Made by a program: the position numbers and the translations under genes
The notes under the pieces: model-generated
What the model saw: the letters and a program-made list of their open reading frames with translations, nothing else
Database searches by the model: none
What the model was told of the DNA's origin: nothing
IMG/VR virus record: IMGVR_UViG_3300047546_001721
Span: 1 to 35,537 of that record
Source of the DNA: a virus
Strand: one strand, 5' to 3'
DNA: 35,537 nucleotides
Shown here: piece after piece, positions 16,965 through 25,069 of the stretch
How positions within the stretch are numbered: the first letter of the stretch is position 1
How the letters are laid out: each line of letters starts with the position of its first letter

Positions 16965-17750
16965 TTCGTTACCTCCTTCTGCGTTTGCCTGTTTTGCTAA
17001 TTGTGTATCAGGCAACGTAAATCTTGATTGCTTATGTGCATCAAGAATCTTTTGTATTTCTTTTGCTTTATTGACATCTGTTTTTTCAACCCAACCTATT
17101 AGCTCTGCTGGCTTTCCAGATACTGGCGATTCAAATGTTTTTTCTGTTGAAAGAAAAACTGAATCACTATCTTCGCAATAGAAAATATTTTCTGTTACTG
17201 TCTCTGCAGCAATCCCTTTAAATAAAAGTTGACCATTCATTTTTTGAATGGATAGAATGTTACAAAGTTCATTTGCTGGAGAATCTACTACTGACAACTC
17301 CATCAATGCATAATCTTTAATAAATCTTACTGTTTGACCTGTAGACTTATTTACTTCATTATCTGACTCGATAATTTTTCCGCCAATAGAAAATCCTGAT
17401 AGTGTGCCGTCAAGAATCTTTTCCCATGTGTCTTGTGCGCCTTTTGAAATATATGCATCGACATATACTCCATTATAAAATTCTCCGCTCTTTGGATCAT
17501 AAAATGTTTCTGGTTTAAATGAAACCATCTTACCAACTGCATTAGATCCATGCATCTCACGAATATTGCCACGGAAATTTTCAAATGCTTTTAAAGAAGC
17601 TTCGGCTGTAACCATATCTCCAGTTTGATCAACGTTGTCTAACGTTGCAAATCCAGACACAGTTCTCTTTTCACGGTTGACCTTAGTAAAAGGCACAGAC
17701 AAGCTAATGTTGTCGCCGTGGCTAGACCATAAAGATTTCTCAATATTCAT
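16443..17750 (-). CDS. Prohead protease (XkdF/S78-like) fused to scaffolding domain
   Basis: 435 residues between portal and capsid genes. Residues 1-170 are a prohead protease: beta start (SVPFTKVNREKRTVSGFATLDNVDQTGD), a His in EMHGSN (H67), LSGFSIGG with a candidate nucleophile Ser121, and ELSVVDSPAN (151-160) with a candidate acid; this is the His-Ser-Asp/Glu order of the S78/XkdF group. Residues about 170-260 are a linker or XkdF-type extension. From about 263 it is the acidic and coiled-coil scaffold, which can also be made alone from GTG 16964. The ATG has no ribosome site but has a -10 box 7 nt upstream, so the mRNA is probably leaderless. The protease digests scaffold and itself during maturation in known relatives. 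Confidence 0.88.
   Translation of the reverse strand: MNIEKSLWSSHGDNISLSVPFTKVNREKRTVSGFATLDNVDQTGDMVTAEASLKAFENFRGNIREMHGSNAVGKMVSFKPETFYDPKSGEFYNGVYVDAYISKGAQDTWEKILDGTLSGFSIGGKIIESDNEVNKSTGQTVRFIKDYALMELSVVDSPANELCNILSIQKMNGQLLFKGIAAETVTENIFYCEDSDSVFLSTEKTFESPVSGKPAELIGWVEKTDVNKAKEIQKILDAHKQSRFTLPDTQLAKQANAEGGNEVSENTEAVAVVEETAVAAEETPVAAEVVAEAPAEAVADASAETLEKAADVSEVEVDEPDFAKMLGDLKGFFSDTLTKASEANAAQVSAIKETVETFSKSVDARISELAEQHTALSNAVNDIKSTIDGVQKRVDAVESETAIKKSSDLGGSQEVTIKKSKWNGSFLGSVNDIFN
16971..16980 (-). promoter_or_regulatory. Internal ribosome binding site AGAAGGAGGT for nested scaffold
   Basis: Minus-strand AGAAGGAGGT, complementary over its core to the 16S rRNA 3' end, with 6 nt (AACGAA) before GTG 16964. 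The codons it uses (GAA GGA GGT, Glu-Gly-Gly) lie in a low-constraint linker, and the in-frame GTG opens exactly at the scaffold domain. Confidence 0.75.
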
Positions 17751-17757
17751 ATGCTTT

Positions 17758-17786
17758 ATTTTATACTTTTATATATCATAACGCAA
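17758..17786 (-). promoter_or_regulatory. Candidate leaderless promoter of protease-scaffold-capsid
   Basis: -35-like TTGCGT at 17786-17781, 17-bp spacer, -10 TAAAAT at 17763-17758, then exactly 7 nt to the protease ATG at 17750, which lacks a ribosome site. The start of transcription would fall on or next to the A of the ATG. Confidence 0.5.
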
Positions 17787-17803
17787 ATAATAGTTAACTA
17801 GGT

Positions 17804-19381
17804 CTAGTCGACTTGCCGTCCGTCGCCCTTGGCATTTCGGCCTTCTCCAGAAACATCTGGGGCATTTGCCTCTCTATCCTGAGACCTTTGTCTACTATTC
17901 ATGGCTTGAGCTTTAATTTCTGCTGCCTGGGCTTGAAGGTCTACAACCTTATCCCCGCCCTCTAAAGGAATCATACCCTTTCTAATTCTAACTTCATTAG
18001 GGGTAATTACCTGCATTCTTAAATATCTTTCGTCAATCTTGGACTGAGTATCTTCATCTGTCAAGGTCAATTCATTGAATTTAAGTACTAGGGCATCTGT
18101 TTTTTCTTCAAATATCTTATTTATTTTCTTTTCAAGAATTAATTGTGCTGGTCTGCATACCTGCTCTTTAAACATCTTATCTGCGTCTCTGGCTGATGCA
18201 AGACTAACTCCCTCTGGAACTCCAATTTTATTTATTGGAACTCTGTGGGCTAACAATATTTCATCTCTATTTGATTTACGATATTTTTCAAACGAGCCTT
18301 CTTGATTTCCTGCTTCAATTGGCTCCATCTTAAATTCAACTTTTGAATCTTGGGTATCAGCTGGAAGTGGAACATACAAAGATCTATGGTTTTTGCCTTT
18401 TAGACCAACCTGGAAGAATTCTAATAATTTACGCTCAGACTCTGGGGAAAGCTTTGCACCCTTAACAGTAATAATATATCTTGGAACAGCTTTATTTTCA
18501 AAATAATCTAAGTTGTATCTTCCAGAAAGCTCATTTCCAGTAAGAGCAATTTGTGAAGCTATGATATCTGGAATACCATAGTAGTTGTTCATTGGAGTAT
18601 ACTTCTTTAAATGTATAATTTCATTAGGTCGATCTTCTTGTCCAGCAATAGGATTCTCAGTATTAGAATCTCCAAAGTTTCTGAAGAACACTGCCTTACC
18701 GTAAAGAAGCTGAACAAACCCATCTCTTAATCTACGAACTCTCATAGTCTTTGCTGGGATGTGTCCAATATATCCTATGTTGCCTGTTGCTGTTCTGCCA
18801 ATTTCAATAAAACCATTTCCAGTAGCTTCTAAGTCAGTATACACCTTAATTAAAGTTTGAGTAAATGTATCTTCATCATTAGTTTCATCTAGCCAGTTAT
18901 GTAAATCCTGTCTTAACTTATTTAACTTTCTACGTGCTCTTTCTAGTTGTTTTTCATCTGTAATAGAGTCAAATGCATCATTTGTTTTCTTTGTTTCAAT
19001 AAAATCGTAACCAAGTCCTACGATGTTTGCAACCTTAGCATTAATTGCTGCATAGTTGTATGTAGAAATTTCATAAACTTTTGATAAATATTCAAGGTTA
19101 TATGGAGGCTCAATAAGATCAAACATTGCATAACCAGTAATTGCTTGTGCCAAAAGATTTTGTTGTGTCTTAGCACCATCTTGACCAGTAAGAGCTTTTG
19201 AAAAATCTCTATTTACTTTTCTTCTAAAAGAAGCTCCAAGTCCTTTTACCTTTTTTAATTCATCTAAGCCTACAGCAAATGGATCAGAAATAATTTCTTC
19301 TTTTTTAAAAGAGAACCAGTCTGATGTATTTGTTATATCAATTATGTTTTGGTTATTGTCGTCTTCTTCGATAGAGATCAT
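17804..19381 (-). CDS. Portal protein
   Basis: 525 residues from ATG 19381, which overlaps the upstream TGA (ATGA). A GTG at 19393 would add four residues and lacks a ribosome site. Typical portal sequence: EPPYNLEYLSKVYEISTYNYAAINAKVANIVG (about 92-125), a wing region LIKVYTDLEATGNGFIEIGRTATGNIGYIGHIPAKTMRV, then GIPDIIASQIALTGNELSGRYNLDYFENKAVPRYIITVKG and the stem helix and clip part (LLAHRVPINKIGVPEGVSLASARDADKMFKEQVCRPAQLILEKKINKIF). The motif GNGFIEIGR and the 'hrvP...iG' segment are characteristic of the HK97/PBSX-type portal family. It forms the dodecameric DNA gate at one capsid vertex. The terminase gene that usually precedes it is not next to it here. Confidence 0.95.
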   Translation of the reverse strand: MISIEEDDNNQNIIDITNTSDWFSFKKEEIISDPFAVGLDELKKVKGLGASFRRKVNRDFSKALTGQDGAKTQQNLLAQAITGYAMFDLIEPPYNLEYLSKVYEISTYNYAAINAKVANIVGLGYDFIETKKTNDAFDSITDEKQLERARRKLNKLRQDLHNWLDETNDEDTFTQTLIKVYTDLEATGNGFIEIGRTATGNIGYIGHIPAKTMRVRRLRDGFVQLLYGKAVFFRNFGDSNTENPIAGQEDRPNEIIHLKKYTPMNNYYGIPDIIASQIALTGNELSGRYNLDYFENKAVPRYIITVKGAKLSPESERKLLEFFQVGLKGKNHRSLYVPLPADTQDSKVEFKMEPIEAGNQEGSFEKYRKSNRDEILLAHRVPINKIGVPEGVSLASARDADKMFKEQVCRPAQLILEKKINKIFEEKTDALVLKFNELTLTDEDTQSKIDERYLRMQVITPNEVRIRKGMIPLEGGDKVVDLQAQAAEIKAQAMNSRQRSQDREANAPDVSGEGRNAKGDGRQVD

Positions 19382-19716
19382 TTCTTGCCCCACTTTTTCA
19401 TTTCATCTTTATAGTTGCCAATATCCAATGGATCTGGAACCAAGCCCCATTCGAGTCTTTGCTTTTGATGCTCAAACTCTTCGTCATCAATCTTTCTTCT
19501 TCCTGACAAAAATTTTGGCTGACCATCATAAATACCATAAGATCTGACTTCTCTAGCTAAAGCATCTATACGAGATCTGTTTCCCTTTTTAGATGTTATT
19601 GATAAGAAGTTGCCCTCATCATCTCCGATCCACCTTCCATCAGGCATCTCCCAGACATATATGCCTAGTGTGCTCTCTTCGTCAATAACTTTTGTGCTTA
19701 ATTTGTTAAGGTCCAT
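19378..19716 (-). CDS. Small conserved-looking protein of unknown function before portal
   Basis: 112 residues, not assigned. Soluble and charged, without signal peptide or membrane segment. It begins with a short Thr/Ile region, then IYVWEMPDGRWIGDDEGNFLSI, which reads like two beta strands with a WxxPDGRW turn. A basic helix follows (KKGNRSRIDALAREVRSYGI), then DGQPKFLSGRRKIDDEEFEHQKQRLEWGLVPDPLDIGNYKDEMKKWGKK. Its stop overlaps the portal ATG (ATGA), so the two are translationally coupled, and it sits behind its own candidate leaderless promoter. A role linked to portal assembly or packaging is suggested by the coupling only. Confidence 0.8.
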   Translation of the reverse strand: MDLNKLSTKVIDEESTLGIYVWEMPDGRWIGDDEGNFLSITSKKGNRSRIDALAREVRSYGIYDGQPKFLSGRRKIDDEEFEHQKQRLEWGLVPDPLDIGNYKDEMKKWGKK

Positions 19717-19724
19717 AGGATATC

Positions 19725-19753
19725 ATTCTACCATCTTATACGACCAAAGTCCA
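19725..19753 (-). promoter_or_regulatory. Candidate leaderless promoter of the small protein and portal
   Basis: -35-like TGGACT at 19753-19748, 17-bp spacer, -10 TAGAAT at 19730-19725, then 8 nt to ATG 19716, which has no ribosome site. The match is moderate and is supported by the same spacing at three other operon starts. Confidence 0.4.
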
Positions 19754-19778
19754 TATTTTGGTACAAGAATGTGACAAA

Positions 19779-21518
19779 TTATATTGTTGAAAACACAACC
19801 CAGTCATTATTATAATATTGAGGAGCCGATTCGGTAATCGTAAGTGACGTATCTTCTGATCTAACCCCTGGTCTTTCAATATAAAGATTAAAATGGCTTA
19901 AAGCTTTAGATAATGCTAGTTCTGTTTGATATATTGCTAGACAATTATAAAGATTTGAGGGTCCAGAGCTATTAAAAGAAATATCTCCAGAAACTGGATT
20001 TGAAAATACCAATACAATATGACTCATATTGTCAACATTTAATAGATTAGATATATTTGTTTGTGCTGTCTTGTCTACGCCATTTATGTATATTTTTGAT
20101 ATATTAGTTTTAGATATTGTTCCAGAGCCATTCCAAGATAGGTTAGAAGCCGCATATGAGCCGTTTGCGACAGTTGATACTAATGTCGTAGCAGAAAGTG
20201 CAGAGGGTGTTAAAAACATCTCTATTGACCTTACAGCCTCATCTACGGGTATTTTAAAACCTCCTGTAGAAGATGTTTTAAGACCATTAGTTAAATGCCT
20301 TGAAAGTATTGGAAAGTTAAAAGATCCTAGGCTATATTCTTTATTTGAAGTTATTTTAAATCCATAGTTATCTGCATAAACATCTTTGTTGGCATAGAAT
20401 CTAATTCTAAATAAAGATAACTTTGGTAAATATTTAGATGCGTCAGATGTTGACATTGTGATTTTAATATAAAGTGGTCCTGGTGTTATTGCTGACTCTT
20501 TAGTATATCCTGGGATAGCCGCTCCGTTTACACATGGACTATATGTAATTCCATCTGAGCTTACCTCTACAGATATGCCATTATTACCACGCCACTCTAT
20601 TTTAGAAGAAGATATTGGTAGTTGTAGCGGAACCATCAATATGTCATTAATAATAAATTCTTTTGCTTGAACATCGTCTGTTCTGTAAAATGAAATATAA
20701 TTTTGCTCATTATTATAATATACATCTTCTGTAATTAATTTTCTAAATTTATTTTCAGTATATTCATATTTAAAAAGAACATCCATGTTTTCATCATTTA
20801 ATGTAAATAGCTTACCGCCGTCTGGTTTTACTACGTGGAGAGGATTTATGCTTGAAGATCCGTTTTTAAAATGATCAAGGCATTGAATTAGATTTAATCC
20901 ATACCTATAAATAGCTGGTGCGTCTGCTATAAAGTAGTCTGTAGAAATTGTTGTGGGGCCTAATGATGGCGAGAATGAGCTATTAGTAAATTTAAAATCC
21001 TCTAATGTTTTTGAAGCAACTGGGTACCCGTCAACATATAAAGTCATTGAAGAGGTAGAGTATACTCCAATTAAATGAACTGCTTTGTCTAAATAATTTA
21101 GTGTATAGTATAACTCTTCATTTTGAAGCTTAAATACAATTGATCCTTTTTCATAGTAAAGACCTATTCCATTTGAATTATCTGCAAAAATAATTGTTCT
21201 TGAGGATGAGGATATCTTAGGGTATACCCAGACTTCAATAGAAAAATCATTATCTGAAGACCCTGACTTTGCCATTCCTCCGCCTGCGGATACTCCATAA
21301 TAATTTTTATTTACATTAAAATTAACATAAGAAGTATTTGTAATCTTTGTTCCTACAGACCCACCAGAAACTAAAGGCAGTATATCTTGAGATATTACCC
21401 CTACGTAAGTCCCATTATTTTGGCATCCAGAGTAATCGACAGCAGTGGTTCCAGAGGTTTCATCTAAATGCCAGAAACCTACTGGGTTGTCTTTAATTAC
21501 TTTTAGTTGATAGGACAT
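19779..21518 (-). CDS. Two-domain LamG-like (concanavalin-type) virion adhesin
   Basis: 579 residues. Residues about 8-200 are a clear LamG/jelly-roll domain: NPVGFWHLDETSGTTAVDYSG (the family's 'p..yW.LdE.sGt.a.D.sG'), DFSIEVWVYP (91-100) and LYVDGYPVAS (160-169). A second copy is likely at about 425-560: AVRSIEMFLTP and KIYINGVDKTAQ repeat the same landmarks in order. In between lies a beta-rich linker. Such domains bind sugars in phage receptor-binding and decoration proteins. No signal peptide. The ATG has no ribosome site but a perfect TATAAT 7 nt upstream, suggesting its own leaderless transcript, separate from the oxygenases before it and the portal gene after it. Confidence 0.8.
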   Translation of the reverse strand: MSYQLKVIKDNPVGFWHLDETSGTTAVDYSGCQNNGTYVGVISQDILPLVSGGSVGTKITNTSYVNFNVNKNYYGVSAGGGMAKSGSSDNDFSIEVWVYPKISSSSRTIIFADNSNGIGLYYEKGSIVFKLQNEELYYTLNYLDKAVHLIGVYSTSSMTLYVDGYPVASKTLEDFKFTNSSFSPSLGPTTISTDYFIADAPAIYRYGLNLIQCLDHFKNGSSSINPLHVVKPDGGKLFTLNDENMDVLFKYEYTENKFRKLITEDVYYNNEQNYISFYRTDDVQAKEFIINDILMVPLQLPISSSKIEWRGNNGISVEVSSDGITYSPCVNGAAIPGYTKESAITPGPLYIKITMSTSDASKYLPKLSLFRIRFYANKDVYADNYGFKITSNKEYSLGSFNFPILSRHLTNGLKTSSTGGFKIPVDEAVRSIEMFLTPSALSATTLVSTVANGSYAASNLSWNGSGTISKTNISKIYINGVDKTAQTNISNLLNVDNMSHIVLVFSNPVSGDISFNSSGPSNLYNCLAIYQTELALSKALSHFNLYIERPGVRSEDTSLTITESAPQYYNNDWVVFSTI

Positions 21519-21525
21519 ATTTAAT

Positions 21526-21552
21526 ATTATATACCATTATTTATCTTGTAAA
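21526..21552 (-). promoter_or_regulatory. Candidate leaderless promoter of the LamG adhesin
   Basis: Perfect -10 TATAAT at 21531-21526, followed by exactly 7 nt before ATG 21518; the gene has no ribosome site. The best -35 match is TTTACA at 21552-21547, with a short 15-bp spacer. Confidence 0.5.
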
Positions 21553-22137
21553 GAAAAACAACGGAATCATATACTTGGTTCCAGAAGTAGTAGGTTTTGG
21601 ATCATGTAAACATCCAACTGATGGGAAAACTACTGCGCTGCCTGCCTCTGGCTTGATTGATATGCCATGGTCTGGGAACTCAATTTCTCCTCCTTCATAT
21701 TCGTCATTTAAATAAATTACCATTGAAACAGAAGACTTGTCATCTGCGCCATACCCAGAATCAACATGAGGGCCCATATATACGCCAACATCGTATTTAT
21801 TTATTCCAAAATAAACTGGTAGATATCCTAGATCCATATCGTGATCTTTTGCATATTCTTCTGCCATAGTCAAAGCAAGATATGACACCATTGAACAAAC
21901 TTTTGAGTTATGTCTATCTACGTCGTTGTTATTTGCAAACAGGTTTAGATATGCTCTCTTAACTTTTCCATAAATTACGTCTGGACTTGAATGAGGTGTC
22001 CAAGTTTCCCATTTAGATATTTGAGACCCAAAAGACTGATTAGCATCCATGTCTTCAATTTCTTTTATTAATTCATTAACATTAGGAATAATGTTAGTGT
22101 AGTAATATATGTCTGGGTGTAAAACTTGTTTATTCAT
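21541..22137 (-). CDS. 2OG-Fe(II) dioxygenase, prolyl 4-hydroxylase-like (enzyme 6)
   Basis: 198 residues, last of the eight-gene cluster; its ATG overlaps the preceding stop by 8 nt. The double-stranded beta-helix core is complete: GPHVDSG gives H124 and D126, the distal His is H178 (VGCLHDPKPT), and the 2-oxoglutarate anchor is K188 (SGTKYM), ten residues after it. The shared sentence YLNDEYEGGEIEFPDHGISIKPEAGSAVVFPS lies between. With intact ligands the enzyme should couple decarboxylation of 2-oxoglutarate to hydroxylation of a substrate. It is near the minimal length for this fold, with no extra domain. The P4Hc-type layout suggests a peptidyl substrate, but small molecules are also used by relatives. 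Confidence 0.9.
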   Translation of the reverse strand: MNKQVLHPDIYYYTNIIPNVNELIKEIEDMDANQSFGSQISKWETWTPHSSPDVIYGKVKRAYLNLFANNNDVDRHNSKVCSMVSYLALTMAEEYAKDHDMDLGYLPVYFGINKYDVGVYMGPHVDSGYGADDKSSVSMVIYLNDEYEGGEIEFPDHGISIKPEAGSAVVFPSVGCLHDPKPTTSGTKYMIPLFFFTR

Positions 22138-22843
22138 ACTTACCTTTATATTGTGGAATCAAACCTTTCTTAGTGTTTTCTTCCCACTCTTTATATGTTT
22201 CTTCTTGTTCTGCTCTGGTCTGCTTTAATTCGGCTTCCCATTCTGCAATTTGTTCTGGTGTGTACACAGCGTCTGCGTTGTCCCAAAAAGAACCCACAGT
22301 ATATCTTTCGCCATTTCTAACTGTTGTTACCTCATGCTCATTTCCATGACCACCCTTAAAAAATGCTAGTCTTCCTGGCTTTGCTTTTATTGTAATATCA
22401 TGATGTTTAAAGTTTAAAAATCCACCATTAAAATTATCATTTAAATACAAAAATCCAGCATACTTGCTTTTATAAAAAGCGGAAGGGCTACCGTCTTCAT
22501 GAGTATTATCTGAGTGGAATCCAGCAAATGCTCCTTCCACCCACTTTTGAGCGTGATAACTTACCTCTGACAACTCTCTACCGAAACACTCTTCTCCAGC
22601 CTTTTTAATTTTTTCTTTTAGTTGTGAAAAGTAATCTCTTGGCAATCCAAATAAAAGAAGATTATCATCGTATGGCCAATATCCCATAGCAAATGATCCA
22701 TAAAATGAAATTTGATTCCAGTCTAGGTAGCCAGCTTCAACTATCTTATCAAGATACGCTATGATAGCTTTGCACTCTTGATCAGTAATTAGATTGTCTA
22801 CTACAAATACATCATCTTTTAAAGATACAATTTCCATTAGCAT
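22130..22843 (-). CDS. 2OG-Fe(II) dioxygenase, prolyl 4-hydroxylase-like (enzyme 5)
   Basis: 237 residues. Two in-frame ATGs are possible, at 22843 and 22837; the latter forms TAATG with the upstream stop, as elsewhere in the cluster. N-terminal VVDNLITDQECKAIIAYLDK is the 'v.dnflt..ec..ii' opening of prolyl-hydroxylase domains. Active site: H110 and D112 (AGFHSDN), H170 (GNEHEV), anchor Arg180 (NGERYT) in place of Lys. The strand GFLYLNDNFNGGFLNFKHHDITIKAKPGRLAFFKGG is the family core. A charged C-terminal tail of about 45 residues (EQIAEWEAELKQTRAEQEETYKEWEE) is probably a helix for partner contact. Confidence 0.9.
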   Translation of the reverse strand: MLMEIVSLKDDVFVVDNLITDQECKAIIAYLDKIVEAGYLDWNQISFYGSFAMGYWPYDDNLLLFGLPRDYFSQLKEKIKKAGEECFGRELSEVSYHAQKWVEGAFAGFHSDNTHEDGSPSAFYKSKYAGFLYLNDNFNGGFLNFKHHDITIKAKPGRLAFFKGGHGNEHEVTTVRNGERYTVGSFWDNADAVYTPEQIAEWEAELKQTRAEQEETYKEWEENTKKGLIPQYKGKYE

Positions 22844-23679
22844 TCAGTCTTTTCTTTTTCAGCAAGATAGTCCATATGAACATCAATTTCTTCTTTAGTT
22901 GGTTCTACCTTTACTCCATTTCTAAATACAAGGTTTCCACCATAAATATCTGCGTCTACTCTTTTCTTTTCCATTTCTAACCACTTTATAGCCCCATACT
23001 CTATTTGATTAGCAAGCCATTCTGGCGAACCTGGATATGGGTAGATCATAAAGTTTCTAATTAGATATTTGTTGCCCCTAGTTGCTGTTCTTACTCCATG
23101 ATAATATGGCTCTCCAGAAGGGAACACCATAATATCTCCAGCTTCTGGCTTATAGGCTGGAACAAATTCTCCATCTACATAGAACTCAATTTCTCCACCT
23201 TCGTAATCATCGTTTATGTAAACTGTGCATGTTAAGAAAAACTGTCTACCAGGCATGTCTTTTTCGCTTTGCTTAAAGTCTGTATGATATTGCATAGTTA
23301 GATTATTTTTTAAGGTATCTACGTTTGTATCATATTTACAAAATGAAGAAGATCCAAGCTCACATTTTTCTGGCAACTCTACATTATATTTTGCGATATA
23401 GTCTTTTATTGCAATATTATATGCATCATAAACAGTTTCTGCTGCCCAGTATTCCTTATCAAATGTTTCATTTTTACCTAATTGATCTTGAACTGCACCT
23501 TTAAATTTTGTACTAGCGTATGTACCAAAAGCACTCCATCTAGTCCACTCATTAAAATAATGCTCTCCAGTACCATTTTCAGTTGATTTAATAACTTCAA
23601 AAATTTCTTTGTGGTCTGGCAGCAAACCCTTATATACCTCTATTCTAGGGTATAAAGTTTTTGTTGTATAGTCTGGCAT
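22837..23679 (-). CDS. 2OG-Fe(II) dioxygenase, prolyl 4-hydroxylase-like (enzyme 4)
   Basis: 280 residues from ATG 23679, which forms TAATG with the upstream stop and has AAGGAAC before it. A longer reading from TTG 23718 would overlap the neighbour by 40 nt without a ribosome site. Active site: H132 and D134 (QYHTDF), H194 (PYYHGV), K204 (GNKYLIRNF). The core reads TCTVYINDDYEGGEIEFYVDGEFVPAYKPEAGDIMVFPSGEP. It is the largest of the six, with an added N-terminal helical half and a C-terminal tail of about 65 residues. The SSSFCKYDTNVDTLK stretch before the HxD is distinctive and may shape the substrate pocket. Confidence 0.9.
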   Translation of the reverse strand: MPDYTTKTLYPRIEVYKGLLPDHKEIFEVIKSTENGTGEHYFNEWTRWSAFGTYASTKFKGAVQDQLGKNETFDKEYWAAETVYDAYNIAIKDYIAKYNVELPEKCELGSSSFCKYDTNVDTLKNNLTMQYHTDFKQSEKDMPGRQFFLTCTVYINDDYEGGEIEFYVDGEFVPAYKPEAGDIMVFPSGEPYYHGVRTATRGNKYLIRNFMIYPYPGSPEWLANQIEYGAIKWLEMEKKRVDADIYGGNLVFRNGVKVEPTKEEIDVHMDYLAEKEKTEC

Positions 23680-24347
23680 TACTTGTTCCTTCCTAATTTT
23701 GTAATTGTCCAAAACCAAGGGGATGTATATCTTACTCCACTTGTAATTACATCTACTCCATGAATATAATTTAAATCTCCTGGAAAAAAGTAAGCAGCTT
23801 TTTTCTTAGGTCTAATTGCAACATCTTGTTTTGGAAAATGTAGTCTGCCACCTTCGTAATCATCGTTTAAATAAAATATTGTTCCAAGGTCATACCATGG
23901 GAAGTTTCCAGGCTTTCCAGCATCAGGACCTTCATGCAACTCTTTATCTGCATGTGGCCACTGCATAGATCCTACTGGCCATCTTACTAAACATGGCCCT
24001 GTTGGCAAAACTTCTACATCAAAATGATCCTCAATAACTGGTCTAAGTCTTTCAATAATTTCTTCTAGCATAGTTACAACTTTTGGATCACCCTTTTCTA
24101 AAGATGCTTTTGTGGCTACACGATCTTTCCAAACATTATGCTGATAGATAATAGTACCATTTTCATTATATACATCTTCTCCGCCATCCCAAATGGTATT
24201 ATTCTTTGTATAGTTTAATAAATACTCACACTCTTCATCTGTTAAAAAATTTTCTACCTCAACAATATGTTCTTTACCTGAACCAAAATATCCAGATGGA
24301 GTTATTGATGTTCTATGATCTCTTATGTCTGATATACTCTTATGCAT
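23679..24347 (-). CDS. 2OG-Fe(II) dioxygenase, prolyl 4-hydroxylase-like (enzyme 3)
   Basis: 222 residues; ATG 24347 with AGGAGA upstream. It opens with HIVEVENFLTDEECEYLLNYTKNN, the N-terminal signature of this hydroxylase group. Active site: H132 and D134 (QWPHADKE), H196 (NYIHGV), and Arg206 (SGVRYT) as the 2-oxoglutarate anchor. A loop of about 20 residues rich in Gly/Pro (EGPDAGKPGNFPWYDL) separates the HxD from the next strand FYLNDDYEGGRLHFPKQDVAIRPKKKAAYFFPGD. The loop is longer than in the first two enzymes, so substrate choice probably differs. It directly follows the two DUF6065-like genes. Confidence 0.9.
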   Translation of the reverse strand: MHKSISDIRDHRTSITPSGYFGSGKEHIVEVENFLTDEECEYLLNYTKNNTIWDGGEDVYNENGTIIYQHNVWKDRVATKASLEKGDPKVVTMLEEIIERLRPVIEDHFDVEVLPTGPCLVRWPVGSMQWPHADKELHEGPDAGKPGNFPWYDLGTIFYLNDDYEGGRLHFPKQDVAIRPKKKAAYFFPGDLNYIHGVDVITSGVRYTSPWFWTITKLGRNK

Positions 24348-24355
24348 TTTTTCTC

Positions 24356-25069
24356 CTATTCATATTTTTTTGGAACCCAAGTTTCTCTTTTATAGACTCC
24401 ACCTTCTGTTGTTCTATAAATTGCTGTGTGCGCCTCATGCCTTTTTATCATTTCTTCTTCAGTAAAAAGGTTAAATTCAGATGTCCAAGTTTCTCTCTTA
24501 TATGGAATAACTTGAACATACGGGGTTCCCTTTTTAATAATCCCAGTAAAACCCTCACGAATGAAAAACGGTATAAGACCTGGTGCCCCATACTTATCAC
24601 TATCAATTATACCTGCTGTTGTTAAAAAAGGTAACTCAAAGTGATTTATAGGTTGAACTACAAGTGCACTATATCCTTCTGGTAGAGTAAATCCCCAATT
24701 TGGATACCAATGATAGCCAAATTTATAATATCCTTCTGGATAATGAAATTCACCCATATGAGGTCTTATTTCACAAAAACCTTCAAATCCCAATTCGGGC
24801 TGAGCATAAACAACACCTTCATATTCAAATACGCTAATGTCGCAAGGAGTTGTAAACATATAACCAGAAGTAAATATATCATGTAAGGCTGGACAAGACT
24901 TAAACCCTGGACCTTTTTCGTTTTCTGGTGGCATCTTAATTGGTACGCCATTTTCATCAGTCCAGTATTTGCTTGCATTTTTAAACCATTCTGGGGTTGT
25001 TTTTTTAGCAGGCTTTGGAACTGTGTTTTCTGTGTTATATGATCTGTTAGAATTAAAAGTTATTTTCAT
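24356..25069 (-). CDS. DUF6065-like paralogue 2, function unknown
   Basis: 237 residues, coupled to the upstream gene (TAATG). It lacks the HxD...H...K/R set and so is not a 2OG dioxygenase. Landmarks: TTPEWFKNASKYW (24-36), KSCPALHDIFTSGYMFTTPCDISVF (57-81), GYSALVVQPINHFELPF (132-148), IKKGTPYVQVIPY (178-190). The same landmarks, in the same order and spacing class, occur in the neighbouring gene, so the two are divergent copies of one fold. Similar proteins occur beside oxygenase genes in aquatic phages (recalled, not searched). The N-terminal 'P.WFK......' opening is typical of that phage group. An enzyme, a substrate-recognition partner or a carrier are all possible. Confidence 0.8.
   Translation of the reverse strand: MKITFNSNRSYNTENTVPKPAKKTTPEWFKNASKYWTDENGVPIKMPPENEKGPGFKSCPALHDIFTSGYMFTTPCDISVFEYEGVVYAQPELGFEGFCEIRPHMGEFHYPEGYYKFGYHWYPNWGFTLPEGYSALVVQPINHFELPFLTTAGIIDSDKYGAPGLIPFFIREGFTGIIKKGTPYVQVIPYKRETWTSEFNLFTEEEMIKRHEAHTAIYRTTEGGVYKRETWVPKKYE

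Noticed and set aside
23679-23718. Longer N-terminus for dioxygenase 4 from TTG 23718
   Set aside because: It would overlap the upstream gene by 40 nt without a ribosome site; ATG 23679 forms TAATG and has AAGGAAC upstream.
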